DNA of 64,000 nt from Euglena gracilis (lineage: Eukaryota > Euglenida > Euglenophyceae > Euglenales): the NCBI GenBank assembly GCA_039621445.1, contig CP154954.1, positions 24,192,954-24,256,953 on the forward strand, written 5' to 3'. Under the pieces are notes generated by a model that saw only the letters and a program-made list of their open reading frames with translations, ran no database searches and was not told the DNA's origin. Every line of letters begins with the position of its first letter. The stretch's first letter is position 1. The position numbers and the translations under genes are program-made. Below, piece after piece: positions 44,181-53,184 of this stretch.

Positions 44181-44526
44181 CTCAGTAATGGATCAAACTC
44201 TGTACATGGCCTGACTACCGTGGCTTCTGTGTCATTCACGCAAACAAAAATGCCCCTCAACCATGCAAAAGCGTCGATTACTTTTCATTTCTAAGAAAAC
44301 CAGCAAACACTGTTAAACAGAAGAATATATGGTGTCTCCACTGTTCTCATTCATCTTTTTTTTTCCATTCGCAGCCCAGAAACAAAAAGCCTGTTCCTCA
44401 ATACAGCTCCTAAGGTTATTGGATGGGCAATTTTAATATTTGGGCGGTCTGCAGCGAAATTGAAATCAATAAAACACCATTTCCAATAAAGGAAACACGC
44501 AAAATTTGAAGAAGAAGTATAAGAAA

Positions 44527-44631
44527 GTGGAGGCAGTGATTTGGTCAAGGTGACCAATTTGGGCTATAAACTGGCCAAACATGGCCCCAAATCAACCAAA
44601 TTGGTCATCTTGACCAAATCACTGCCTCCAC
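44527..44631. repeat. 105-bp near-perfect hairpin
   Basis: Arms of 36 bp (GTGGAGGCAGTGATTTGGTC... and inverse) with a single mismatch and a 33-bp loop. It could be a minimal foldback element or the source of a hairpin RNA. No G tract and no target duplication seen. Confidence 0.7.
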
Positions 44632-45019
44632 AGCCAGCGCTAACAGGGTACGTCACCCACCCAGTATTGACCACCTCGCCCCCTTGCATGGGCTGTGGAT
44701 AGTGACAAACAAAAGTCACAAATTGGAAAAGTTTACAACTTGCTTCAGATTTGCACAAAGCCCTGTGGCAGTGGTGCTGTGCGGGGCGGGGCTGTGCTGG
44801 TGAACACACCATCACCACAGCCCATGGGCTAACATGGGCTTTGGGCTTGGGGTTGAGTACCACCCACAAAGTCAAGGGGGTATACAAATGATTCGGCACA
44901 CTGTGCAAATGCAAACACATATGCATATGCAAATACAAATGCAAGTGCACATACAAATACAAAACATGGACACAAACACAAATGGAAATACAAATTGCAG
45001 ACACAAATGCAATACAACA

Positions 45020-45604
45020 CAAGTCCAGTACAGCACAGCACAGTACAGTACGCACACAGCACAGTACAGTACGCACACAGCACAGTACAGTACAGTACAG
45101 TACAGTACAGTACAGTACAGTACAGTACAGTACAGTACAGTACAGTACAGTACAGTACAGTACAGTACAGTACAGTACAGTACAGTACAGTACAGTACAG
45201 TACAGTACAGTACAGTACAGTACAGTACAGTACAGTGCAGTACAGTGTACAGTACAGTGCAGTACAGTGTACAGTACAGTGCAGTACAGTGTACAGTACA
45301 GTGCAGTACAGTGTACAGTACAGTACAGTACAGTACAGTACAGTACAGTACAGTACAGTACAGTACAGTACAGTGCAGTACAGTGTACAGTACAGTGCAG
45401 TACAGTGTACAGTACAGTGCAGTACAGTGTACAGTACAGTGCAGTACAGTGTACAGTACAGTACAGTACAGTACAGTACAGTACAGTACAGTACAGTACA
45501 GTACAGTACAGTGCAGTACAGTGTACAGTACAGTACAGTACAGTGTACAGTACAGTACAATGTACAGTACAGTACAGTGTACAGTACAGTACAGCACTGT
45601 GTAC
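45020..45604. repeat. (CAGTA)n satellite with higher-order structure
   Basis: Pure CAGTA to 45235, then alternating CAGTGCAGTACAGTGTA blocks (four per cluster) separated by pure CAGTA, in two rounds of about 125 bp. It continues in degenerate form at 45871-46150, on the other side of the inserted element. ORFs here (STVQY, YCTVL) are artefacts. Confidence 0.95.
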
Positions 45605-45870
45605 CAGGCTTCTTTTTAAGTCACCCGACCCCCCCCCCCCTGGGGGGTGGGTGGGTGGGTCCGGGCCGGACCCCCCCGGGGGGGGGGGGGTCCCGCGCCG
45701 GAGGCGCTGGGTATACCTTTTCGGTGCGAAGCGCCGAAATTTTTTGAAAATTGCCTTTAACGGGCCCGATTTTTGGGGGGGGGGTCCCGCCCCCCCCGGG
45801 GGGGGGGGCCCGCGCCACCCTGGGTGGGTGGGGGGACCGGACCCCCCCGGGGGTCTTAAAAAGAAGCCTG
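45605..45870. mobile_element. CAGG...CCTG element with 8-bp duplication CTGTGTAC
   Basis: 266 bp. Perfect 16-bp inverted ends CAGGCTTCTTTTTAAG/CTTAAAAAGAAGCCTG. Duplication CTGTGTAC at 45597-45604 and 45871-45878. Contains two core palindromes (GCGCCGGAGGCGC at 45693; GTGCGAAGCGCCGAAA at 45722) and GGGTGGGTGGGT. It sits inside the CAGTA satellite. A half element with the same left end is at 46277. Confidence 0.95.
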
Positions 45871-46276
45871 CTGTGTACAGTACAGTACAGCACTGTGTAC
45901 AGTACAGCACTGTGTACAGTACAAAGTGCAGTACAGTACAGTACTGTGTCCAGCACAGTACAGTGCTGTGTACAGTACAATACAGTACTTTGTGCAGTAC
46001 AATGCACTACAGTGGTGTCTAAGTGCAGTACAGTGTTGTGTCCATTACAGTCAGTACAGTACAATACCGTGTGCAGCACAGTACTGGATACAGCACAGTC
46101 AGGCTGGGGGTAAGGGTTAGGGTCAGTGCTGTGTACAGCACAGTACTGTGCTTCTGGACCATTTTGGCCAAGACCGCCAATTTTTTTTGTCCCCAATTTT
46201 CTTGCCTCCAATTTTTTTTTTGGCACCAATCCCTCCCCTGTACGCTCGCTACGCTGCACCACACTACCAGTGCAGT

Positions 46277-46400
46277 TCAGGCTTCTTTTTCAGTCTGAAG
46301 CCCCCTGAGGGGGAGGGGTGGGTGGGTGGGTAGGTTTTGGGCTGGATCCCCCCGGGGGATCCCAGGCCGGAGGGTTTGTGAAATTCTTCTAGTCCCCTCC
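46277..46400. mobile_element. Left half of a CAGGCTTCTTTTT element
   Basis: Starts CAGGCTTCTTTTTCAGTCTG, then a C/G tract, GGGTGGGTGGGT and GGATCCCAGGCCGGAGG. It lacks a matching right end, so it is truncated or recombined. Confidence 0.55.
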
Positions 46401-47141
46401 AGCAAAAGTGCACTAATTCCCAAAACTGCAATTTCTACATTTTTTTCCTGCAGTTTTCCCGCAATTTTTACGAAGCCTTCTGATATCGATTCCCTCCTAC
46501 CTGAACTATGTTTCTCACAATATAATGTACATACATAAACCATATAATTTTACACAATAAATTTTGCAATTACAACTTCAATTACAATCATTCTCATAAT
46601 TGCAATTGCAATGAAGTACAACATAATTGCAATAACAAAAACAAGCACGCGAGCACGCAAGCAAGCAAGCAAGCAAGCAAGCAAACAAACAAACGAATGA
46701 ATGGTGATGGAGGCAAGTCATTCAATAAACAAGGATTTTGGGGGCATCTCCCTCCCTGTGTCAGACCACCCAAAGCCTTTTCTTTCTAGTGATGTCCTTG
46801 GTGTTTCTGCTCACACATGCACACAGTCAAACCCATGCACATTTTTTCCCATGATAACTTGAGAACTCCCTAATACAATGTTTGAGCATCCTGGCGCATT
46901 TTCTGTGCCTCAAGAACCGTGGCTTCTCACCACCCGCCGAAGGCTTTATCAGATCCGAAACCCTCGCCTTTGGTCTCTGCCCCCTCCCTCATTGGCTGGG
47001 AGGGTTCGACCCCTATGCTTTGCATTTAAGACGATCAACATCCAACCCCAAACAAAAAAGACCAAAAAATAAATCAAACAAAAAACAAAAAACAATAAAC
47101 AAAACAAAAAATAAATAACAAACAAAAAAATCCAACCCCAG
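46401..47141. other. AT-rich intergenic or intronic stretch
   Basis: Contains (GCAA)n at 46655-46685 and an A-rich tract (AAACAAAAAACAAT) at 47050-47130 leading to the next exon. No gene seen. Confidence 0.4.
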
Positions 47142-47372
47142 TCGCATTGAACGCAGTGGAGACACCCCACCGGGAGGCGAAGCCGGGCCCTGGCAGCCAC
47201 GTGTCGCCCACCGGGGGCAGCTTCCGCAGCAACGTGAAGGTCCCGGTCCCCGGCGGGTCGGGAGGCCGGCTGTCGCCGAAGGCCCCGCCCTCCCCCCAGC
47301 CGGGGCGGGCACCAGTCACCCCCAGCAACCGCCTTTCCCCGAAGTCCCTGCCTTCCGACCAGGGGGACACAG
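47142..47372 (+). CDS. Linker exon rich in Ser, Pro, Gly
   Basis: Flanked by CCAACCCCAG and CACAG/GTCTCT. Strongly biased to G/C at third positions, unlike the AT-rich DNA around it. Reads NAVETPHREAKPGPGSHVSP and GGRLSPKAPPSPQPGRAP. Probably disordered. No known domain. Confidence 0.5.
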
Positions 47373-47649
47373 GTCTCTGGGCTTTGACATTGCATATGAA
47401 CACCACTCAAAAAAGAGCGGAGAAAGGTGGAATGACTGGGGGGGGGGTGTCCGGGGTTCCTTTGATGCTGGGTGGATACCCAATAAAAATGGTAGAATTG
47501 TTTCCAATTCCAAAGTGCAAGTATGACCCCCTCGAGGGCGTTTTCGCTAGGTATTGCTGACTGCCCATTGACCCTTCATTTTTGGGACAATTCATGTGCA
47601 AAATTTTTGGGTAAAATCCTTTTGAAATAATTTCACAAGTTTTTAAGTA

Positions 47650-47783
47650 CCCCCCCCCCAGTCGTACGACCACCCCTCATTTACGACCACTCCCCGGTCA
47701 CAGGTTGCAGGTCATGGGGGTTTTATGACCCCCCCCCCCCGGTCACAGGTTGCAGGAACCCGGTCATACGACTAGGGGGGGGG
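47650..47783. mobile_element. TA-flanked MITE with TIR C-tract + AGTCGTACGACC
   Basis: 134 bp. Inverted ends CCCCCCCC(C)AGTCGTACGACC and GGTCATACGACTAGGGGGGG, TA on each side (47648-47649, 47784-47785). An internal GGTCACAGGTTGCAGG repeat occurs twice. Confidence 0.7.
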
Positions 47784-48621
47784 TATTACCCTGTGCTGTC
47801 GTCCAGTTGGCTCAAGGTGCTTATACATCCCAAAAATCATTTTGTATTTTATACATTTGGGTTGGATTCCTTTTTTCATTCCATGGCCCTGTGGCTTTGC
47901 CCAACCTCCGTGGGACTGCTCTCAGGCATCTGCAGGTAAGCACCATTTTCCATGCACGGAATACAATTACCCCCTTCCCCCCAAATGAACACCCCCCCCC
48001 TCCCCAGTAAAGTGCAATCTCAAACTACACCCCCGTCCCCCCTGCCCAGACAAGTTGGCCTGGGATGAAGCTAGTGGGACAGGGTTGTTCTGATGTTGGC
48101 CATGCGCCGAAGGTTGCTCAGATTAAGAACCCCTGGCACGCGGCCTAAATTTGGGTCCGAATTTGTTTTAATTGTGGCTTACGCCCAAATGCAATTCCTG
48201 ACAGGGTTGCATTTTGCATTGCATGCAAAGCGTGTCTTTTTTTTGGTCGCTCTAAACAGAAATGGCTTTATTGTTTTGGCACAATTTAGAAATTGGCCTG
48301 AACTTGACCAGTTCATATGTTACAAATGGAACATCACCAAAATTTTCCGGCCTTGTCCTGAATGGTTCTATCGACAGGCTTCACATGGCATCTCCACACT
48401 GCTGCCTCCACCCCCATGGGGACACCAACAGTGAGAAATGGGGGGTGATCCGCATTTTCCATTTTTTCCACATTAGAGTGGCTTTGGGGTAATATTTATT
48501 TCGGGGAGAGATTTAAAATCTGGAGGTCATTTTTTTTTGCAGAGACTCATGAAAAGTTGCCAAGCGAAATCAGCGCCAAAAAGCATTTTTACTCCAGGCA
48601 CACCCTTCATATTGTCGTTTT

Positions 48622-48623
<2 letters not shown>

Positions 48624-48656
<33 letters not shown>

Positions 48657-48668
48657 CTTTTTCTTTCA
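48624..48668. repeat. (TTTC)n microsatellite
   Basis: Ten or so TTTC units, part of the polypyrimidine-rich DNA 100 bp upstream of the first zinc-finger exon. Confidence 0.85.
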
Positions 48669-48739
48669 CATTGTTTTTTTTTGATTTCACAATGCTTCTC
48701 CGTTCCTTTTTTCGAGCTTGCGTGCGTCTGTGCGCGTGT

Positions 48740-48946
48740 GCCCGGGTGCGCGGGTGCACCTGCCTGCCTGCAAGGCCTGCACCTTCGCCAACCCCCCGGA
48801 CAAGGACGCCTGCACCATGTGCGCCACCAAGAAAGGCTCCTCTGGGCCACGGCGGGAGAGCCCCTCGCTGCCGCTCCCTTCCGCCCCGCCGCTCCCCGCC
48901 AGTTCACCAGGGCCGGCGTCGAGGGGGGCTGAGCCACCCAATGGCA
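48740..48946 (+). CDS. Exon with RanBP2-type zinc finger 1
   Basis: Reads ACKACTFANPPDKDACTMCA, a CxxC-x3-N-x6-CxxC RanBP2 finger (48769-48822), then a Ser/Pro-rich spacer ending at GGCA/GTGAGC. The usual Trp before the first Cys is not visible, so the exon start may differ. Such fingers bind Ran, ubiquitin or single-stranded RNA. Confidence 0.7.
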
Positions 48947-49428
48947 GTGAGCGAATGGAGGAGCTTTGGGCACCTGGGAGTGCCCGAAATGAATCCAAAG
49001 GTGACCGCCACCTCAGGCACCGGGTGGTGCGCTGTTAATTGGACCCCCACCTGTCTGATTTTTGTTTGTTTTTCTTCAGAGTTACCATTAAAACTCTGGA
49101 GGTGAATATATTATGTTATAAAATTGGGATTGGGACTGCTTTGGACAACCGGGGCTGTGGTTTTATTTAGACTCTGCGCTTGTGGCACCCTTCTATTGGG
49201 GGGGGGGGCGGGTTTAGCCGGGTTCAGGGGCTGCGAGTTGACATTTTTTTCTGTTGGACATTTCCCCCCCATTTTTCGTCACAAACCTCAGTTGGGGCGA
49301 ACTGGGTTTTCAGGCCGCCCGGAATTCTCCCTCTTTTGACTGCAGCTTGACACCTTCGGCTGGTCTGAGGGATCCGCTGACCTGATTCGACTGCAGCTTC
49401 CTATTCGCTTTCCAGCAACCTTTGGTAG

Positions 49429-49657
49429 GCGGGCGAGAAGGTTCCCGCCTTTTGGCCATCGCTGGAGGCCACCCCTGCTCCGTCGGCGGAGGGGCCGTGG
49501 GTGTGCGAGGTCTGCACACTGCGAAACCCGGCGACGCTGATGCAGTGCAGCGCCTGCCTCGCGCCCTGCCGGAGCAAAGACCCGTCGCAGTCCCTCGCAG
49601 GCCACCGGATCACTGCCCCCCCCTCCCCGAAATGGGGATGCCCAGCCCGGAATGCAG
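49429..49657 (+). CDS. Exon with RanBP2-type zinc finger 2
   Basis: Starts after TTTGGTAG and ends at GCAG/GTGGGG. Reads AGEKVPAFWPSLEATPAPSA then PWVCEVCTLRNPATLMQC and SACLAPC. Complete W-x-C-x2-C-x3-N-x6-C-x2-C signature. G/C-biased codons as in finger 1. Confidence 0.8.
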
Positions 49658-50123
49658 GTGGGGGGATGTGCAGATTTGTGCATTTCTTCAAATTGTACAA
49701 GAATCTTGTGTTTTTAACACGCTTTTCGGCATTTTTGCTGCATTTTTTGAACACTTTTTGGTTTTTCAGGTTTGTTTTTGCATTTTTTTTGTATTTCCCC
49801 CAATTTCACACATTTTTGCCTGTGTATTTTTTTGAAAAAAAGTTATATTTCCTTGTTTTTTTCTGTGTAATTTTTTTGAAAATTTGTGTTTTTTTTGTAT
49901 GTTTTGGGGTGATTTTTACATTTTTTTTTAACATTTTGATTTTTTTTGCATCCGCCCCCCCCCCCGCATGCACAGTTTGTGCATTCTTGCGCCCTTTGAG
50001 CATCATTGCCAGGGTACCGCATATCTCTGCAGAATGGCTTTCACTCCCTGTGCTTTCTCCCTCACAATTGACTTCTGCAACACTGCACTTTTTTCTGACC
50101 CCCCCCCCCAAGTAAGACCCCAC

Positions 50124-50423
50124 CAGGCTGTATTTTAGTCGGGTGCCGACCCCACCCGGGGGGTGGGCAGGCACCCCAAGGCCCTCCAAATCCGACCCCC
50201 CCCGGGGGTAGGGGGGTAGGGCACACGGCCAAAAGTGCCCTAGCACAGACCCGGCGCCGAAGGCGCCGGGGAGCCAAAATGGCCTATTTCCAAAGGAATG
50301 TGCCTGGGCACAGGCCCAAATCCGACCCCCCCCCAGGGGGGGGGGTAGTGCCTGCCTGGGCAGGCACTCATAGGCACTCCGGACCCCCCTCCCCACCCCG
50401 GGGTTGGTAAAAAAAACAGCCTG
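50124..50423. mobile_element. CAGG...CCTG element with 8-bp duplication GACCCCAC
   Basis: 300 bp. The ends CAGGCTGTATTTTAGTC and GTAAAAAAAACAGCCTG are imperfect inverted repeats. GACCCCAC at 50116-50123 and 50424-50431. Contains CCCGGCGCCGAAGGCGCCGG, the best example of the shared core. Lies in an intron of the putative kinase gene. Sister of 42024-42332. Confidence 0.95.
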
Positions 50424-50889
50424 GACCCCACCCCAGGATTTTCGGGAAAATCCAAAATATACACCACCGAAAACAGAAAAAGACCCCAAAATGGGTGATT
50501 TTTTCTACATTTTTTGGGGTTTTTTTTGCTCCTCTCAAATGTGTTGCAATTTGCATTTTTGGGGACAATTTGCATTCATTGCCAAAAATCACCTTTTTTG
50601 ACCTATTTTTGGGCCATCCTACCGGAAGGTTTTTTTCGGCTAAATTTTTCAAAAAAATTCAAAAAGTAGATAACCCCCCAAAATAAGACCCCCTGGGTCT
50701 TTTTAGCAACGGACCCAAAAAGCAGACCCAGGGTCTTTTTTGGGGGTGTGTTTAGTTGCAAGGACGCAATAATCTCATGAATTTTTGGACGTCAACGCCA
50801 CAAATGTAATGTGATAAAGGAAGTCCGAAACGAAAAGTTTCAGGGCTTCTATTTGGTACAGTTACAAATTTTCCTCTTTGAGGTGAGAC

Positions 50890-51279
50890 GTTCCAATCAC
50901 ACTTTGGGTAAATTGCTGAGGGAGTATGTGGTTTCTAAATCTTGCCCCATCCCCTGCCATGGGGGGCTGCTGGCGAACTTCAACAACGACGCCGAGATCC
51001 AGAAGTATGTCCAGGCCAGGGTTGTATGGGAAGCTCCGCAGACATGAGGTAGGTGGTAGGGGGGGGTCACCCCCCCCCCCCAGGGGGGTAAGGTCTAAGG
51101 TGGTAGGGGGGGGGTCCCCCCCCAGTTTCGGAAGGGGGGGTCCCCCCCAGAGATTCCCATACAACCCTGGTCCAGGCCCAGAAGGATTTGCTACAGTTGC
51201 TGCGCGCGGGACGTCTGACGCAGGGCGCGTACCAGAAGATGGCGCCCAAGGCCTCTGCTCAATCCGAAACCATCCCCAG
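50890..51279 (+). CDS. Helical exon interrupted by an introner-like element
   Basis: Left part ends LLANFNNDAEIQKYVQ (to 51014). The right part begins after 51175 with AQKDLLQLLRAGRLTQGAYQ and KMAPKASAQ. Splicing out 51015-51175 joins them in frame. It looks like an alpha-helical segment; no family recognised. The left border is uncertain (open frame back to 50811; acceptor-like TTCCTCTTTGAG at about 50870). Confidence 0.6.
51017..51169. mobile_element. Introner-like CAGG...CCTG element, 8-bp duplication GTCCAGGC
   Basis: 153 bp with perfect 16-bp inverted ends CAGGGTTGTATGGGAA/TTCCCATACAACCCTG and C/G tracts inside. GTCCAGGC at 51009-51016 and 51170-51177. Removing the element and one duplication restores the reading frame, KYVQ-AQKD. 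The precise removal corresponds to a GC-AG intron (51015-51175), with CAG before the donor and GTCCAG as acceptor. A GT donor at 51021 would also keep frame but add two residues. Confidence 0.9.
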
Positions 51280-51341
51280 TGGGAGGGGGGTTCTCCATCC
51301 ACTCGACAGGGAGGGACAGGGTATTACGTGAGCGTTGGCTT

Positions 51342-51664
51342 TGTACAGGGTTTTTTTTATTTGTGGACCCCCGGGGGGGGGAGGAGGTCCACGAATAAAA
51401 GGGGGGGGTAGGGTGGGTGGGTCCGGCCGAGACCCCCCCCCCCTGAGGGGGTCCCCCCAGGGAGGAGTGGGTTATATTTTTCGGCGCCTTTGGCGCCGAA
51501 TTTTTTTGAAAAGGTGCTATTTTTAGCAATCTTTGGCCATTTTCAGGGAAAAGAAAGTGGGTTCCCCAGGACCCTCCCCGCGGGGGGGGGGGGCCCCCGG
51601 GCCCCCGGGGGGGGGGGGGGGGGGGGGGCCCCCCCCTCCCCCCAGTCTTTAAAAAAACCCCTGT
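51342..51664. mobile_element. CAGGG(T)n element without matching duplication
   Basis: Left end ACAGGGTTTTTTTTATTTG, right end TTTAAAAAAACCCCTGT. Contains TTCGGCGCCTTTGGCGCCGA at about 51480-51500 and long G/C tracts. The flanking 8-mers differ (GCTTTGTA, CAGGAGAG), so the ends may come from two elements or the duplication has decayed. Confidence 0.65.
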
Positions 51665-51949
51665 CAGGAGAGGGGAAGGGCCTCTCCCGCGGACCCCCCC
51701 GGAACCAAAAGCATTTCTTCTCCGGGGCTTTGTGCCGGAAGACTGCTTTTTATCACATTTCTTTGTTCATTTGTTGAAAAGATTGCGAGTTCGGGCACTT
51801 TTTGAAGCCCCCCCCAGAATTTTTTTGGGCAGAAGGGGGAGGGGGGAAGGGGGCACCAGATCCCCCTTCCCCCCGAGAAGCAACCCGGGGGGTAAAAAAA
51901 AAACCTGCGCAAATCACTCTTCTTCTCCTGGGGAGGCGGGGGGTTCCGA

Positions 51950-52130
51950 GCAGGGCTTTGGCGGCGCAGGGGCTGCAGGCCTCCTCCTCCAAGCCGGGCC
52001 ACCCCGGCGCGGCCAGCCCGGCGGCGGTGAAGGACGCGTTCGAGCTGCCGCAGGGCGTGTCGGAATCGGTGCTGAGGTCCGCCTCCCTCCGCCCGCCTTC
52101 CAGCCAACCGAGCATCCCTCCCCGGCGGTG
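51950..52130 (+). CDS. GC-rich exon, helical, unknown
   Basis: Follows TTCCGAGCAG. Reads GLQASSSKPGHPGAASPAAV and KDAFELPQGVSESVLRSAS. Strong G/C third-position bias as in the zinc-finger exons. End unclear. No domain recognised. Confidence 0.45.
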
Positions 52131-52249
52131 GGAATATGTTTGTGGAACAGACTTCCACGAAGCACTTGGCCGAAAATGTGACCGAATCCAATTTTTTTCC
52201 TGGCATGCTGGACCAAAAGCTGGAATCCATGACACGTCAGTCAAACCCT

Positions 52250-52490
52250 GTAGGTTTATTCCGGAGTGTCTGACTGGATTTTTTTTTTGCTCCGGACCCC
52301 ACCGGGGTGGGGGTCGGCCAGGACTGGCCTAAATTTCGGCGCCGAAGGCCCCAGAAATTTTGGGGTATCGACCAAAGTCTATTCATTTTTGGCCGTTATG
52401 GCCGAAATGGCCAAGTGACCCTCAGGGTCCTCCCCGAGGATGGGAAGTGGGTGACTGGTTTTTCAAAAGTAACTGACTAGTTTTTTGGAA
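52250..52490. mobile_element. G-tract element with GTGACTGGTTTTT edges
   Basis: Edges GTCTGACTGGATTTTTTT and GTGACTGGTTTTTCAAAAGT/CTGACTAGTTTTTTGG, core TCGGCGCCGAAGGCCCC at 52340. Same subfamily as 43870-44130. Terminal repeats appear direct, not inverted, and I found no target duplication. Confidence 0.5.
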
Positions 52491-52779
52491 TGAACTCCCC
52501 CCTCCGGTGAAGACCTCCCTTCTGGAGATAAATTCTTTTCTTTTCCTGTGCTTTGTGCCCCATCCTGAAGAACGTCATTCTCCCTCAACCCTCTGTTATC
52601 CTGTGGCGCATTTGCTCAAAACGCCCACACTGGCCTGTTTCGATATCAGCAGTCTCCACCACATATGTCGCCTTGTGGCCCCAAATACCACCCTCCCTTG
52701 CTGAAAGAACACCACCCTTGTGTGGTGAACAACGGATAAACCGTCATTTCCCAGTCGCTGGTATTCCAGAGGTGAGGCA

Positions 52780-52960
52780 TTCTTACCTTGGCATGTTCCT
52801 CGACCGCGAGGCGCATTGCCCCAGCGTCGATCTGGAACTCACAGGCCATTCCCGTGTGGCGACAGCTTGCTACCTGCTTGAAGTCGGAGTGCTTCAGGCG
52901 GCCTTCCACCTGCTTGTACTCCTTCTTCCATTTTTCCAACATCTCCAAGTCATTGACCAC
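52780..52960 (-). CDS. Minus-strand exon-like segment inside the plus-strand gene
   Basis: On the minus strand: NDLEMLEKWKKEYKQVEGRL then KHSDFKQVASCRHTGMACEF and AMRLAVEEHAK, followed directly by GTAAGAAT, a strong donor. The composition is much more protein-like than any plus frame here. An acceptor-like CCACTAAG lies about 40 bp upstream. It may be an exon of an overlapping antisense gene or a captured fragment. Family unknown. Confidence 0.45.
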
Positions 52961-53058
52961 GGGACAGCCCCCCCCCCCACCACGGGTTGTTGATCACAGC
53001 TTAGTGGTCTTGGGACAAGCGAGGGTATGATTATGACACGGGGTCCTGTCTCTCGCAG

Positions 53059-53184
53059 GCAGTGGTATGACTGGGACACCAAGCGGTGGATGGAGGAGCA
53101 CGTGCAGGTGGTGGTGGACTGGCAGCCCCTGGCCCAGGGCAACCTCCGCGTGGCGGTGCGGATGCTGGACCTCTCCCGGCCAGG
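53059..53184 (+). CDS. Alpha-kinase N-lobe exon
   Basis: Bounded by TGTCTCTCGCAG and CAGG/GTTAGA. Reads QWYDWDTKRWMEEHVQVVVD and WQPLAQGNLRVAVRMLDL. The W...W...PxxxGxxR pattern matches the start of alpha-kinase domains (eEF2K, MHCK), where PFxxGxxR lies in the N-lobe near the ATP site. The next strand, with the ATP-contacting Lys, is not found downstream. Confidence 0.7.

Noticed and set aside
44564-46022. ORFs of up to 448 residues of STVQY or YCTVL repeats
   Set aside because: Six-frame openness of the CAGTA satellite; no exon evidence.
46100-46130. Telomere-like GGGTAAGGGTTAGGG
   Set aside because: Only two imperfect units; no array.
46985-47025. Possible tRNA B-box GGTTCGACCCC
   Set aside because: The flanking bases do not form a T-arm stem and no A box or acceptor stem is present.
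51342-51664. A further 8-bp-duplication element with the same confidence as the others
   Set aside because: The ends are inverse but the flanking 8-mers do not match, so I list it only as a related, unresolved element.
52250-52490. GTGACTGG-edged blocks as inverted-repeat transposons
   Set aside because: Edges seem to be direct repeats and no target duplication was found; kept as G-tract elements only.
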